From NCBI GenBank assembly GCA_005801395.1, contig SYDV01000051.1, positions 1 through 7,601 of the forward strand: a stretch of 7,601 nt of DNA. Direction: 5' to 3'. This stretch comes from Planctomycetia bacterium (lineage in GTDB: Bacteria; Planctomycetota; UBA11346). The notes under the pieces were generated by a model. It did no database searches. It was given only the letters and a program-made list of their open reading frames with translations, and was not told the DNA's origin. Positions 1-6,056 of the stretch are shown one piece after another (the first letter of the stretch is position 1; each line of letters opens with the position of its first letter). Both the position numbers and the translations under genes were made by a program.

Positions 1-52
1 CACTGGAGAGAACCTGGGCGAGGTAAATGAAAACGACGATGGCGGGAATCAC
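1..52 (-). CDS. Sodium:solute symporter family protein, N-terminal 17 codons only
   Basis: Only the first 17 codons are in the window; the gene runs off the left edge. The GTG start at 52-50 overlaps the TGA stop of the DUF3311 gene (GTGA), an arrangement that indicates translational coupling. The visible residues begin with initiator Met, then IPAIVVFIYLAQVLSS, which is the hydrophobic start of a first membrane helix. In many bacteria a DUF3311 gene is followed directly by a gene for a solute:sodium symporter (SSF) family permease, and such permeases begin with a similar short periplasmic tail and helix. The family name is therefore inferred mainly from context plus this hydrophobic start. 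If correct, the protein is an inner-membrane, sodium-coupled uptake carrier. The substrate cannot be told from this fragment. Confidence 0.6.
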   Translation of the reverse strand, partial: MIPAIVVFIYLAQVLSS

Positions 53-270
53 GGCTTATCTCCCGCTTCGCTTTCAACGTGGTCATATTCGCTTGGCCAC
101 GCCACTTTCACGAGCATCCACATGGTCAGCGATGCCGCTATCGTATAGAGCGCGTGATAAAATAATCCGATGGGCATTAAACCAAAGACTAAGGTTTTGT
201 CGGTCCAAAACCAAAAGTCTTGATGCAAGGCCAATAGCACGACGACCCATAGTGCGGCAATCCATTTCAT
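49..270 (-). CDS. DUF3311 small membrane protein
   Basis: A 73-residue protein with two predicted membrane helices, roughly residues 4-16 (AALWVVVLLAL) and 28-56 (LVFGLMPIGLFYHALYTIAASLTMWMLV). An HQDFWFW segment lies between them and a charged tail (EYDHVESEAGDKP) follows. The layout, with two helices, the G-x-P-x-G-x-F-Y-H-x-L-Y segment and an aromatic-rich linker, matches the DUF3311 family. That family usually sits immediately upstream of a sodium:solute symporter and is thought to be an accessory subunit; its biochemical role is not established. The ATG at 270 is preceded by AAGGAG at 277-282 with a 6-base spacer, which fixes the start. The stop overlaps the GTG of the next gene by four bases, so the two are almost certainly co-translated. 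Confidence 0.85.
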   Translation of the reverse strand: MKWIAALWVVVLLALHQDFWFWTDKTLVFGLMPIGLFYHALYTIAASLTMWMLVKVAWPSEYDHVESEAGDKP

Positions 271-276
271 GCAGAT

Positions 277-282
277 CTCCTT
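277..282 (-). promoter_or_regulatory. Ribosome binding site of the DUF3311 gene
   Basis: AAGGAG on the minus strand, 6 bases before the ATG at 270-268. A small perfect hairpin (GTCCG, 5-base loop, CGGAC; 284-298) begins two bases upstream of it, so the start of this transcript may be folded next to the ribosome site. Confidence 0.75.
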
Positions 283-340
283 CGTCCGGTTTTCGGACTC
301 CCGTTATTGATCACGCAACACAAACCATTTACTCACAATA

Positions 341-396
341 ACAACGATTCCCATCACGTTGTCTTGATCCAGCTATGTAGCCGAACAAGGACAACG
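341..396 (-). terminator. Overlapping hairpins between the propeller gene and the DUF3311 gene
   Basis: Just after the stop of the propeller gene (409), 357-366 (CGTTGTCTTG) pairs with 386-396 (CAAGGACAACG), giving ten base pairs with one bulged base. The apical region contains the small palindrome GCTATGTAGC (372-381). The strand segment 357-362 can instead pair with ACAACG at 341-346 (6 bp, 10-base loop), so two mutually exclusive folds are possible. There is no clear T-tract after either stem on the minus strand, so classical intrinsic termination is uncertain. The structure could be a 3'-end stabiliser, a weak terminator or an attenuator ahead of the DUF3311/symporter genes. Confidence 0.4.
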
Positions 397-408
397 ATAA
401 TAAATCAG

Positions 409-2049
409 TTACTTCCCATCCGCCGTGACGGCGTAGAGATGCGTTTGGCAGGCAACATACAACGTACCGTTGGCATAAACGGTCGATGCATAAATTGGCG
501 AATCGAGCGTCACTTGATTAATGATTTTCTTTTCTTTAGACGCGGCAAATACCGACCACGTACCATTTTCATCGCCCACATACACTTTGCCGTCTGCGGC
601 AAATGATGAACCCCACATGTGTGCTTTCAAATCATGCTGCCAATATTCCTTGCCCGTTTCAGCGTCGAGACAGAAGAAGAAACCGGAGAAATCGCCGACA
701 TAGACTAAACCATCATACACCGACACGGTAGAAATCGAACGCGCAATTTTATCAAATGACCAGATTTTTGCGCTTTTGGTGACATCGCCAGTCTTCGACG
801 CATCAATACAATGGATAATGCCAACGCCTTCACCGTGCTCGGGATCTTGGCCAACGGCGATATACACCCGATTATTATACAACACCGGAGTCGCGATAAT
901 TTCACTATACGCTTCTGCTGCTGGATATTTTAATTTTTTACCATCTTTAACTTTACGGTCATCGGGATTGCAATCATACCACCAAACTTTCTTCAACCAG
1001 GCGGTATCGTTTTCTTTATCTGGCACCGGCGTTGGGTTAAAGGCGTAGCAGTAACCATCAGCACCGCCGAATAACAATAATGGTTTGTCGTTAATCTTTG
1101 CCATCGAGGGCGAAGACCAACCACCATGGAAAATGCGCGGTCCGATGGCCGCGTCATCTTCAGCAACAAATTCACCGGTTTTCTTATTTAAAGCGATCAA
1201 ACTTGGACTATTCGGTGATGGAATATTAACATGGGTCCAATCTTGGCCATTAGAGGTCGCCACATACACCAGGTCGCCTTCAATTAAAACTGAGCAATTC
1301 GCCGCGTTATGCGGGAAAACACCGAGCTCATCCATCATGTCATAACGCCAAACAATATCTCCATCTAACGGCCCTGGTTGAACTGGTGGGCTACCAACAT
1401 TCGCTAAATGTTTGGCTTCATCTTGATAACCTTGATTACCATTGGCTAAACCATGTACGTCTAGACAAAGTACTTCGCAACGATTGGTGACGACGTAAAC
1501 AAAATCACCGTCAACCGTAGGCGACGCGGTAATGCCGAGATATTCCCAGTCATTTACTTTACCACTTTCCAATTTTGGCACGACCAATTGCCACAATAAT
1601 TTCCCCGTCGCTTCTTCGAAACACATCAAGTTACCACGGTCACCGATATGCTTGGGGTCTCGCGGAGATTCATTATTCGTACCAACGTAGACGCGACCAT
1701 TTGCGACCACTGGATTACCATAGGTTTGCGAACCTAATTTGGCGGCCCATTTCACCCCTTTGGTGGTGGCCATATCGACTTCTTCCGTGCCTTCCTTGAA
1801 TTTACCGGGAGTAAATGTCGAGGGTAAATTTTTGGCACTCGTGTTGGCCATATTTCGCTGATTCGTTCCGCCCCATTGCGGCCAATCGCCTTCCGCAGCT
1901 GTCATTTGACCTAAGCCAAATACCAGTGTCGCAAATACCGCTGCAAGTTGCGAGCTGACGGTTAGCTGCGAGCTGCGAGCTGCGAGCTGCGAGTTTTTGT
2001 CTAACATAGATGTGGCCTTTCGCGTGGTCGAAGAAAGATCGTAACTCAT
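409..2049 (-). CDS. Exported PQQ-like beta-propeller repeat protein (546 aa)
   Basis: The protein is built of BamB/PQQ-like propeller repeats. Signature strands with A-x-T-G-K-x-x-W or similar are visible near residues 146-153 (EEATGKLLW), 287-294 (LNKKTGEF), 415-430 and 461-470 (LDAETGKEYW). V-x-x-G-x-V-Y-V-G/A strands recur between them. After the signal peptide comes DWPQWGGTNQRNMA (55-68), a lead-in typical of such proteins in planctomycetes and verrucomicrobia. ATG 2049 is chosen because AGGAG lies 8 bases upstream (2058-2062); a second ATG at 2007 has a weaker GAAAGG. The hydrophobic core is about 35-47 and cleavage is likely after TAA (50-52). Residues 19-37 (SQLAARS-type repeats) are encoded by a heptamer array, an unusual insertion in the signal-peptide n-region. 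There is no PQQ-dehydrogenase active-site signature, so a scaffold or binding role is more likely than catalysis. It lies 59 bp behind the larger propeller gene, in the same operon. Function is unproven. Confidence 0.93.
   Translation of the reverse strand: MSYDLSSTTRKATSMLDKNSQLAARSSQLTVSSQLAAVFATLVFGLGQMTAAEGDWPQWGGTNQRNMANTSAKNLPSTFTPGKFKEGTEEVDMATTKGVKWAAKLGSQTYGNPVVANGRVYVGTNNESPRDPKHIGDRGNLMCFEEATGKLLWQLVVPKLESGKVNDWEYLGITASPTVDGDFVYVVTNRCEVLCLDVHGLANGNQGYQDEAKHLANVGSPPVQPGPLDGDIVWRYDMMDELGVFPHNAANCSVLIEGDLVYVATSNGQDWTHVNIPSPNSPSLIALNKKTGEFVAEDDAAIGPRIFHGGWSSPSMAKINDKPLLLFGGADGYCYAFNPTPVPDKENDTAWLKKVWWYDCNPDDRKVKDGKKLKYPAAEAYSEIIATPVLYNNRVYIAVGQDPEHGEGVGIIHCIDASKTGDVTKSAKIWSFDKIARSISTVSVYDGLVYVGDFSGFFFCLDAETGKEYWQHDLKAHMWGSSFAADGKVYVGDENGTWSVFAASKEKKIINQVTLDSPIYASTVYANGTLYVACQTHLYAVTADGK
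1940..1993. repeat. Heptamer array inside the signal-peptide coding region
   Basis: Read on the plus strand, GCTGCGA is repeated four times perfectly (1965-1992). It is preceded by three degenerate units, GCTGCAA, GTTGCGA and GCTGACG (1940-1960), and a 4-base interruption GTTA (1961-1964). On the coding (minus) strand the units read as AGCTCGC repeats. Because three heptamers equal seven codons, the translated product has a seven-residue period (SQLAARS). Gain or loss of a single unit would shift the reading frame of the 546-residue protein. Confidence 0.9.
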
Positions 2050-2057
2050 AAAGACAA

Positions 2058-2062
2058 CTCCT
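2058..2062 (-). promoter_or_regulatory. Ribosome binding site of the 546-aa propeller gene
   Basis: AGGAG on the minus strand, 8 bases before the ATG at 2049. It supports the upstream ATG over the internal one at 2007 and lies in the short gap between the two propeller genes, 17 bases after the intergenic heptamer array. Confidence 0.7.
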
Positions 2063-2079
2063 AATCAAAAGGGAAATAA

Positions 2080-2110
2080 ACTCGTAGCTCGAAGCTCGAA
2101 GCTCGAAGCT
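2080..2110. repeat. Heptamer array at the end of the large propeller gene
   Basis: On the plus strand, GCTCGAA occurs three times perfectly (2087-2107) followed by a partial GCT (2108-2110), with a degenerate unit ACTCGTA before (2080-2086). The array reaches into the TAG stop codon of the 756-residue propeller gene (2111-2109): two of the three stop bases belong to the array. The unit carries the same AGCT core with 7-base spacing as the array at 1940-1993, so both probably belong to one repeat family. Confidence 0.88.
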
Positions 2111-4379
2111 AATTCGGTGTAACCAACACATTATCAATATACACTCGCATGTCGGTTGGTGAGAAGCCAAATAAACCAGGGGAACCGCTAGCGTGCGCGT
2201 TTTTATGCGGCACTTCCAACATCCATGCGGCTGGTTCGGCCTCGCCCTTTGGCCACGCCTTCGCACGAATCACACCGCTACCATCGGCGGCGATATCAAC
2301 TCGTGATTTAATATGATACCACGTTTTCACCGACCACTTAAAAGGAATACTGACGCGAATCAGCTCTAAATTGGAATTGATTTCGAGCTCTTGAGCGTTG
2401 CCCTTTAAGATGATGGCGTAACGTTGATTAATAATACCAACTTCGCTCATCTTACGCTTATTGCCGTCGCTCATTACATCAGCTTCTACCGTGTAATTTT
2501 TCATATCAGGCGTGCCAACAAAGGTAATCGCACGCTGAAACAGCTTATTTTCAATCGTTTTGGCTAACACTTTATTGCCATCCACCGTATGCACTTCCCA
2601 TTTAAAACGCGCACCTATCCAAGGCAATGGTGGATAAGCGAACATTAGCGCCGGATCTGCCGGATTAGGAATGACCGTTTGGTAGCCTTCAAAATTTTCA
2701 CTAAGCGGCAAATTTGTCATAATACGGCCACGGATATATCCGGCCACTTGATCAACGCTGCCTTTAAACATTCCGGCAGATGGAATTTGTTCCGGATTCG
2801 CCGTCAACATTTCAGGACTAGTAAAACTCGCTTTCATTTCTGCTTTTACTTTAGCTGTCGCAGGCAAAAAAGTTTCCCATTTTGGGGTGCCGGCCGGCAC
2901 AGGTACTGGCAAGCCATTTCCATCGACACCAAGCAAATTTACAGACTGTTGTTGACCTGGGCGCAGCAGAACTTCTGCCGGTACAGCGATCAATTGTTTA
3001 GCTGGGATCATACCGCCTGGTTTTGCCACATAAGCATCTGGTTTACCAGGTTTCACCGTACCAAAACAATAGAGTTTCTCCGTCGTCAATAAGTACACAC
3101 GACCATTTGCCACCGATACGGCGCCATTGCATTCACCAGCCACATCTACTTTGCATAATATTTCTGGGTTTCCCTCGTTTGGTTTGACGATAGCAAACGT
3201 GTGATCTTTAATTGGAACATACAGGCGTCCATCGGCAAACACGGGCGATGAATGCAGTTGTTCAATACCTAATTTTAATTTCCATAACTGTTTGCCACTC
3301 ACTGCATCTAACGCGCATAATTCACCGGTTTCAACGGTGACATAAATACGATCGCCGACCAACACAGGCGAACTACTAAAGGCGGCAGTTTCACTATTGC
3401 GCCAAACCTCAGCACTCTTTTCTAAGATCGGCGCACCTTCGGTTGCTGGCACTGGCGTTTGACTGCGAGAGAACGCGACCATGCGTCCAATTTCAGAATT
3501 ATCGAGATTTTCCCGGTTATGCACGGCAATAATGTTGTCACCGCCATGTAATAAAATCGTGCTATTTACACCACCTTGAGATAATCCAAATCGCCACACT
3601 GGCTCGCCAGTATTTGCATTAACACATACGACATTTCCGCACCCCGTTCCGGCATAAAAAACTTCGCGTCCGGCATAGGTCGTAAACACTGGTTGCGAAA
3701 ACGAATTATCTTTCGGGCGCACACCAGGGACGGAAATCCAAACCGGTTGTCCCGTACGTTTATCATAAGCGTAAAAGCGATCGCCAGCTGGACCGTGAGC
3801 ACCCCAATTACTGGTAATAGCGTGAAAAATAATTAAATTACGGTGGATACTGCATGAGCCGGTGCGACCGTTAGGAAAGGTCATGCGACCGATTTCTTCC
3901 ATTAACGAACGCGACCACAAACTTTTTCCATCAGCATCAAACCCGCTTAAAATGCCCGACGATGAAATCGCGTACACGTTGCCGGTTTCGGGATCAATGG
4001 TAGGTGAACCGATGGAATAACGACGATAAATAATGTCGCTCAGAAAATCATTAAAAGCATGTGACCAGATTTGTTTGCCCGTGGCGGCATCGAAGCAGCG
4101 CAATTGCTCTTGCAGATTTGAATCTTCTCCTTCATAGGTCAGAGCGTAAACGCGTTCGCCACGAATGACGGGTGTGCCACGACCAGAAACATTCACGCTC
4201 CATAATTGATTTTTGCCACCTGGTTCCCAGGTTTCGGGTAATCCCGTTTCGTTACTCACACCATTTTGATTGGGGCCACGCCATTCGGTCCAGTCGGCCG
4301 CCGTCAACGATCCCAGTGCTAAACAGGCGCTGACTCCAGCAACAACCATGGTCCAGCGACGTTGTACTAAACCAGCCAT
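2109..4379 (-). CDS. Exported PQQ-like beta-propeller protein with C-terminal concanavalin-like domain (756 aa)
   Basis: A large exported protein. Residues about 28-440 form a PQQ/BamB-like propeller, with repeat signatures at 96-105 (FDAATGKQIW), 147-155 (FDADGKSLW), 205-214 (YDKRTGQPVW), 253-262 (VNANTGEPVW) and 357-366 (LDAVSGKQLW). A linker and probable Ig-like segment follow (about 463-515). Residues about 555-755 then resemble the LamG/concanavalin-like beta-sandwich seen in planctomycete secreted proteins. The mature N-terminus (DWTEWRGPNQNG) parallels that of the smaller propeller gene. ATG 4379 is chosen because GGGAG lies 6 bases upstream and it directly starts the signal peptide; the frame stays open further upstream but without a comparable start. 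Cleavage may follow SLTAA (24-28). A V-S-A-C tetrad at 16-19 also fits a lipobox, so a lipoprotein is possible. It is probably an envelope binding or scaffold protein, first gene of the operon, and divergent from the MarR gene. Substrate unknown. Confidence 0.93.
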   Translation of the reverse strand: MAGLVQRRWTMVVAGVSACLALGSLTAADWTEWRGPNQNGVSNETGLPETWEPGGKNQLWSVNVSGRGTPVIRGERVYALTYEGEDSNLQEQLRCFDAATGKQIWSHAFNDFLSDIIYRRYSIGSPTIDPETGNVYAISSSGILSGFDADGKSLWSRSLMEEIGRMTFPNGRTGSCSIHRNLIIFHAITSNWGAHGPAGDRFYAYDKRTGQPVWISVPGVRPKDNSFSQPVFTTYAGREVFYAGTGCGNVVCVNANTGEPVWRFGLSQGGVNSTILLHGGDNIIAVHNRENLDNSEIGRMVAFSRSQTPVPATEGAPILEKSAEVWRNSETAAFSSSPVLVGDRIYVTVETGELCALDAVSGKQLWKLKLGIEQLHSSPVFADGRLYVPIKDHTFAIVKPNEGNPEILCKVDVAGECNGAVSVANGRVYLLTTEKLYCFGTVKPGKPDAYVAKPGGMIPAKQLIAVPAEVLLRPGQQQSVNLLGVDGNGLPVPVPAGTPKWETFLPATAKVKAEMKASFTSPEMLTANPEQIPSAGMFKGSVDQVAGYIRGRIMTNLPLSENFEGYQTVIPNPADPALMFAYPPLPWIGARFKWEVHTVDGNKVLAKTIENKLFQRAITFVGTPDMKNYTVEADVMSDGNKRKMSEVGIINQRYAIILKGNAQELEINSNLELIRVSIPFKWSVKTWYHIKSRVDIAADGSGVIRAKAWPKGEAEPAAWMLEVPHKNAHASGSPGLFGFSPTDMRVYIDNVLVTPN

Positions 4380-4385
4380 AGTAAA

Positions 4386-4390
4386 CTCCC
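4386..4390 (-). promoter_or_regulatory. Ribosome binding site of the 756-aa propeller gene
   Basis: GGGAG on the minus strand, 6 bases before the ATG at 4379. It decides the start against a TTG-initiated extension of the same frame to 4460, which would add 27 residues with no signal-peptide character. Confidence 0.7.
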
Positions 4391-4474
4391 TATACTTAAA
4401 GGTCGCCGTGTGTTTTTCCGTTTGTGACGCTGACCGCAAACAAGCGAACAGCTCAGACAAAAGGCGGCGGCTTG

Positions 4475-4498
4475 GTAAGATAGTACTTACACGTACTA
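4475..4498. promoter_or_regulatory. Nested palindromes, candidate MarR operator
   Basis: TAGTAC-TTACAC-GTACTA (4481-4498) is a perfect inverted repeat with 6-base arms and a 6-base spacer. Overlapping it, GTAAG (4475-4479) and CTTAC (4486-4490) form a second perfect inverted repeat, also with a 6-base spacer. The site lies in the 180-bp gap between the divergent MarR gene and propeller operon, about 60 bases before the MarR start. MarR-family dimers typically bind imperfect palindromes of about 16-20 bp next to their own gene, so the size and place fit. A weak minus-strand -10-like TACTAT (4480-4485) with TTGTAA 19 bases upstream (4505-4510) and a weak plus-strand TTGGTA (4472-4477)/TACTAA (4494-4499) pair both overlap it. 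The promoters are guesses; the palindrome is directly visible. Confidence 0.55.
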
Positions 4499-4559
4499 AT
4501 TCGTTTACAACTACTTCTTCTTGCTACCCTGCATACTTATCCCCTATTGGATCCTGCTT

Positions 4560-5054
4560 ATGAGCGACCTTTTGCCTGACGCTGCTCCCGAACCGGCTCG
4601 CCCTCGCCTAGCGTTATTGCTGCGCCGTGCCTGGTATGGACTGAACCAAACCTTTCGTCGTCGCATCGCAGAGAGCGGAATTACACCCGATCAGTTTACG
4701 ATCTTGCGCTGGTTGACCGAAAACCCGGACGGAATGACCCAACGCAGCCTAGCCGACGCCATGGCCAGCGACCCCAATACCATCACCGCCATTTTAGCTC
4801 GGATGTTGAAAGCTGGTCTGGTGGAGCGCCGCAGCGACCCTGACGATGCGCGGTGCAATCGCATTCGGCTAAAACCGAAAGGTCGTCAATTGCATGCAAA
4901 GCTGCAGCCCATCGCAAGCCTTCTGCAAGATGACCTGCTCAACAGCATTCCGGTCGCGGAACGTGATCAATTTCTGACCCACCTCGCCAGTGTCGCTGAC
5001 AATTTAGAGCGGCTTGCTGATCAGGAACCGCCTAAGCCAAATATGACGCCTTAA
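4560..5054 (+). CDS. MarR-family transcriptional regulator (164 aa)
   Basis: A winged helix-turn-helix dimer of the MarR family, of normal length. Helix 1 (about 15-36) leads to SGITPDQFTILRWL (39-52). The helix-turn-helix is at about 58-88 (MTQRSLADAMASDPNTITAI then LARMLKAGLVER) and the wing is R-x-D-P-D-D-A-R at 91-98, matching the family's D-x-R-D-x-R-type wing, followed by RIRLKPKG. The C-terminal dimerisation helix spans about 110-153. ATG 4560 is preferred: the upstream TTG at 4521 would add a hydrophobic stretch (LPCILIPYWILL) foreign to the family. No strong ribosome site precedes the ATG. MarR proteins usually repress their own gene and a neighbouring gene until a small ligand, often phenolic, binds. 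Here the divergent propeller operon is the obvious candidate target, through the palindrome at 4481-4498. Ligand unknown. The gene looks richer in G/C-ended codons than its neighbours. Confidence 0.93.
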   Translation: MSDLLPDAAPEPARPRLALLLRRAWYGLNQTFRRRIAESGITPDQFTILRWLTENPDGMTQRSLADAMASDPNTITAILARMLKAGLVERRSDPDDARCNRIRLKPKGRQLHAKLQPIASLLQDDLLNSIPVAERDQFLTHLASVADNLERLADQEPPKPNMTP

Positions 5055-5066
5055 TTATTAATTATT

Positions 5067-5258
5067 CCAATGCTGAGTCATCTCTGCCGGATGTGAAAAA
5101 GAAGAAATTAACAGGAGGAACGGAGAAACGGAGGAAGAAAGAGAGAAGGCCGGAAATTTCTGCGGTTTTAACGCTCGCCGCTGTCTTGTCTTCTCCTCCG
5201 TTTCTCCGTTCCTCCTGTTCATCTTCTTTCTATTTAGGCAAGGACGACTCAGAATTGG
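5067..5258. repeat. 192-bp imperfect inverted repeat, MITE-like element
   Basis: This fills most of the gene-free stretch between the convergent MarR and outer-membrane protein genes. Its ends are CCAAT (5067-5071) and ATTGG (5254-5258). The outer arms (5067-5088 and 5237-5258) match at 18 of 22 positions. A less similar section of 21 and 17 bases follows, then a perfect 26-bp inverted repeat (5110-5135 with 5194-5219) made of purine-rich CAGGAGGAACGG- and CGGAGGA-type units. The 58-base centre has only short internal complementarity. It encodes no transposase and I see no target-site duplication. The composition recalls dispersed palindromic repeats of many bacterial genomes whose translations give spurious RNGETEE- or SVSPFLL-like peptides, but that likeness is from memory. 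Transcribed in either direction it would form a strong hairpin at the 3' end of both genes, without a T-tract. Confidence 0.85.
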
Positions 5259-5321
5259 TCTAAAGACAGTCAAATAATATCCGATTTGGGTTCACCTAGC
5301 TCCACGTTTAAGCCGTCATAA

Positions 5322-5353
5322 CGAAAAACGTAAAGTCAGCGTTAGCTGGCTTT
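5322..5353 (-). terminator. Probable intrinsic terminator of the outer-membrane protein gene
   Basis: One base after the TAA stop, AAAGCCAGC and GCTGACTTT (minus strand; 5353-5345 and 5340-5332) pair around a 4-base loop with one C-A mismatch. ACG and then five T follow (5328-5322). In plus-strand RNA the mismatch becomes a G-U pair. Position and shape fit a terminator, though the stem is modest and the T-tract starts three bases late. Confidence 0.45.
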
Positions 5354-5354
5354 A

Positions 5355-6056
5355 TTAGAATAAAAAACCCATGGTAAAACGCAGAGCGACATCCCAGCCA
5401 GATGGAGTGGTACTGCGTGATTCCGTACCGGTAGCTGTGGGAACATCCAACGTAATGCCGGTCGCCCGCCAATATGAGCCAATTAAACCAAGACCCAGAC
5501 TGAACGACTGATTCATCAATATCCAGCCATTGATGCCTGCCGTAGCGCCATAACGAAAAGCACTATCATCGCTGTGTTGATTGGTCACACCGTTACTGCT
5601 ATTAATATCGGCACTGAAACTTCCGATATTTGCGCCGATTTCTGGGGAAATACCCAAGACCATTGATTCATCTGCCATCCAGAATAACGGGATTGCTGAA
5701 CCAAAACTAAAATCCACCGCAATACTTTCAGTATCTAAACTAAAATTGGTCGTCCTGGTATCGTGGGTTTCGTAAAATACCCCTAATTCAACAAATGGAT
5801 GATGTTTTTGTTGCTGGAAATAATAATCGCGAAAGTGCACCCAATAGCGCGAGCCATTCTCAAACTCCGTGTCTTTGCCATCAGCATTAATTTCGCCGGC
5901 AATTAAAGGCGCATAACTGAGGCTAATACCGCCCAACATGGGCTCCACGGCAGCGGCTGGCGTTACGAAAACGATCGCCGTGAACATGGTGCTCAAAACA
6001 GTGGTCACAGAAAACGGGCGGGACAAGGAATTGGTGAGGTTGCGCATGGGCGACAT
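5355..6056 (-). CDS. Putative outer-membrane beta-barrel protein (233 aa)
   Basis: I do not recognise a named family. The protein has a signal peptide (SVTTVLSTMFTAIVFVTP core, cleavage likely after AAA at 34-36). The mature part of about 197 residues has alternating hydrophobic strands such as FVELGVFYE, IAVDFSFGSAIPLFW, MVLGISPEIGANIGSF, AFRYGATAGINGWI and FSLGLGLIGSYW. The last strand, WDVALRFTMGFLF, ends in Phe with aromatic residues at alternate positions, the usual signal recognised by the BAM machinery. The size suits a barrel of about eight strands. ATG 6056 is used; ATG 6047 (230 aa) is equally possible and a GTG at 6104 less so, since none has a good ribosome site. The gene converges on the MarR gene across the inverted repeat and diverges from the AAA+ gene. 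Its role is unknown; a small structural barrel or porin-like protein is as far as the sequence goes. Confidence 0.82.
   Translation of the reverse strand: MSPMRNLTNSLSRPFSVTTVLSTMFTAIVFVTPAAAVEPMLGGISLSYAPLIAGEINADGKDTEFENGSRYWVHFRDYYFQQQKHHPFVELGVFYETHDTRTTNFSLDTESIAVDFSFGSAIPLFWMADESMVLGISPEIGANIGSFSADINSSNGVTNQHSDDSAFRYGATAGINGWILMNQSFSLGLGLIGSYWRATGITLDVPTATGTESRSTTPSGWDVALRFTMGFLF

Noticed and set aside
1940..2110. CRISPR array
   Set aside because: The units are only 7 bases, directly tandem, with no spacers and no cas genes nearby.
1802..2266. Minus-strand open frame spanning the gap between the propeller genes
   Set aside because: It overlaps both propeller genes in another frame and partly translates the heptamer arrays.
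409..4379. Reading the two propeller proteins as PQQ-dependent alcohol dehydrogenases
   Set aside because: Neither shows the dehydrogenase active-site features (such as the vicinal cysteine pair) or a cytochrome domain; the repeats fit BamB-like structural propellers.
4380..4460. N-terminal extension of the 756-residue propeller protein from a TTG at 4460
   Set aside because: It would bury the signal peptide behind 27 polar residues; the ATG at 4379 has its own ribosome site.
4521..4559. TTG-initiated extension of the MarR protein
   Set aside because: It would add 13 mostly hydrophobic residues unlike the family; ATG 4560 gives a normal length.
5058..5273. Minus-strand open frame of 71 codons across the inverted repeat
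   Set aside because: It is made of the low-complexity arms of the palindrome read as Arg/Glu-rich and Ser/Phe-rich peptide; no family features and no ribosome site.
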